Shown piece after piece: positions 4,491 to 5,282 of a DNA stretch of 5,282 nucleotides (the first letter of the stretch is position 1; each line of letters starts with the position of its first letter). Below the pieces are notes generated by a model. The model was not told where the DNA came from and did no database searches. It saw only the letters and a list, made by a program, of their open reading frames with translations. The stretch covers positions 1-5,282 of the forward strand of contig RGAJ01000156.1 in assembly GCA_009920225.1 (NCBI GenBank). Reading direction: 5' to 3'. The DNA is from Paracoccaceae bacterium (lineage in GTDB: Bacteria; Pseudomonadota; Alphaproteobacteria; Rhodobacterales; Rhodobacteraceae). Both the position numbers and the translations under genes were made by a program.

Positions 4491-5282
4491 TTAATTCAAA
4501 GTGACCGGCAAATGCCGTGGTCCGCGAAAGCCAAAGCCCCAGAAATCAACCGCCGATGGATCAGGCAGCGTCATGTTGGGGAAACGGTCAAACAACATCG
4601 GCAACATGATGTCCGATAACATCCGCCGCGCGACATGGGTGCCTTGGCAAAAATGCGGACCATTGCCAAATGCCTGATGCGCGGTTTTTTTGCGGTGGAT
4701 GTCAAACAGGTGGCCGTCTGTGTAAATCTCTTCGTCCCAGTTGGCGGATGCTTGGATCGTCATGACTGTGTCGCCCTTTGGAATAAAGCATCCACGGATT
4801 TCGGTGTCTTGTGTGACCAAGCGTGAACTGACTTGGATGGGGGCGACCCAACGCACGCCCTCCTCAAACGCAGCAAGCCAAAGGCCATCGCGCTTGGCAT
4901 CTTCAAATTGATCGGGATTGGTCAAAAGCCCATAAATGATGGTCAACAGCGCATCACGCGGTTCATTGATCCCACCGCCGATGGCAATTTTGATGTTGGC
5001 GTAGATCTGTGATGTCGGGATTGGGTTTTCGGCATTTACCATAACCGAAAGGGCGCTTTGGTCAGGGTCGGTGCGATACCGTTTGCTGATCCGATCAAAA
5101 AGCGCATCCATTTCATCATTGGCGGCGTCCGTTTGCGCGAATAATTCGTCGCGCCACCCAAAATTGCCTGCACCGTCGATTAAGACTTGGCTCCACCGTT
5201 GCATATCATCATCGCTGGCGTCTTGGATGCCAAGCAAATATTTGAGACAATGCGCCGAAAATGGACCGGCGAGGGTTGGGAA
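4491..5282 (-). CDS. Cytochrome P450, C-terminal 263 residues (5' end outside the window)
   Basis: The frame is open to the window edge, so the N-terminal third or so of a bacterial P450 of about 400 residues is missing; the in-frame TTG at 5237 is internal. Landmarks in order are: helix C/D-like start 'FPTLAGPFSAHCLKYLLG', with no known motif; I-helix 'IAIGGGINEPRDAL' (near 4950-4988); K-helix ExxR in 'EEGVRWVAP' (4851-4862); and heme loop 'FGNGPHFCQGTHVARR' with the Cys ligand at 4647-4649. It is a soluble class I enzyme that should need a ferredoxin and reductase, neither seen here, and would oxidise an organic substrate with O2. The I-helix has Glu-Pro where most P450s have an acid-Thr pair. 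The TAA lies 30 bases before dctP, so co-transcription is likely. The substrate is unknown. Confidence 0.93.
   Translation of the reverse strand, partial: FPTLAGPFSAHCLKYLLGIQDASDDDMQRWSQVLIDGAGNFGWRDELFAQTDAANDEMDALFDRISKRYRTDPDQSALSVMVNAENPIPTSQIYANIKIAIGGGINEPRDALLTIIYGLLTNPDQFEDAKRDGLWLAAFEEGVRWVAPIQVSSRLVTQDTEIRGCFIPKGDTVMTIQASANWDEEIYTDGHLFDIHRKKTAHQAFGNGPHFCQGTHVARRMLSDIMLPMLFDRFPNMTLPDPSAVDFWGFGFRGPRHLPVTLN

Overview
The window looks like a piece of chromosome from an alphaproteobacterium, most likely of the Rhodobacterales (Roseobacter group). I infer this from three things: a TRAP solute-binding protein, a small family of receiver-like proteins ending near 'VIFVTNTSFF' that I associate with that order, and a small 'DAETAPHLRGLVD' protein I also associate with it. 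No search was run, so the taxonomy is an inference. I see no tRNA, rRNA, CRISPR array, insertion sequence or phage gene.

Layout from left to right. Positions 1-150 are an open frame cut by the window edge, perhaps the tail of a helix-turn-helix protein. patB, a PLP-dependent C-S lyase, runs forward at 192-1364. It meets, tail to tail with a single base between the stop codons, a reverse gene for a 120-residue uncharacterised protein (1366-1728). A 197-base divergent intergenic region (1729-1925) with two small dyads separates that gene from a forward glutathionyl-hydroquinone reductase gene of the YqjG/ECM4 type (1926-2921). Its 3' end overlaps a reverse gene for a small receiver-like protein (2873-3264). 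That gene is broken by one missing base in a homopolymer, and its reconstructed product has Asn where the phosphorylated Asp should be. The gene-free stretch 3265-3422 holds a possible CtrA-type box, an inverted repeat and a strong UUCG-loop terminator. On the reverse strand, a cytochrome P450 gene (cut by the right edge, 4491-5282) is followed after 30 bases by a TRAP-type periplasmic binding protein gene (3423-4460), which ends at that terminator.

Functionally the window is a set of small metabolic units: sulfur amino acid C-S cleavage, glutathione-dependent quinone/hydroquinone handling, and a P450 plus solute-binding protein unit that suggests uptake and oxidation of an organic acid. I find no strong evidence for a wholly new system. 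The best leads are the frameshifted pseudo-receiver, the P450/orphan TRAP binding protein pair with its unusual P450 I-helix, and the overlapping convergent gene ends.
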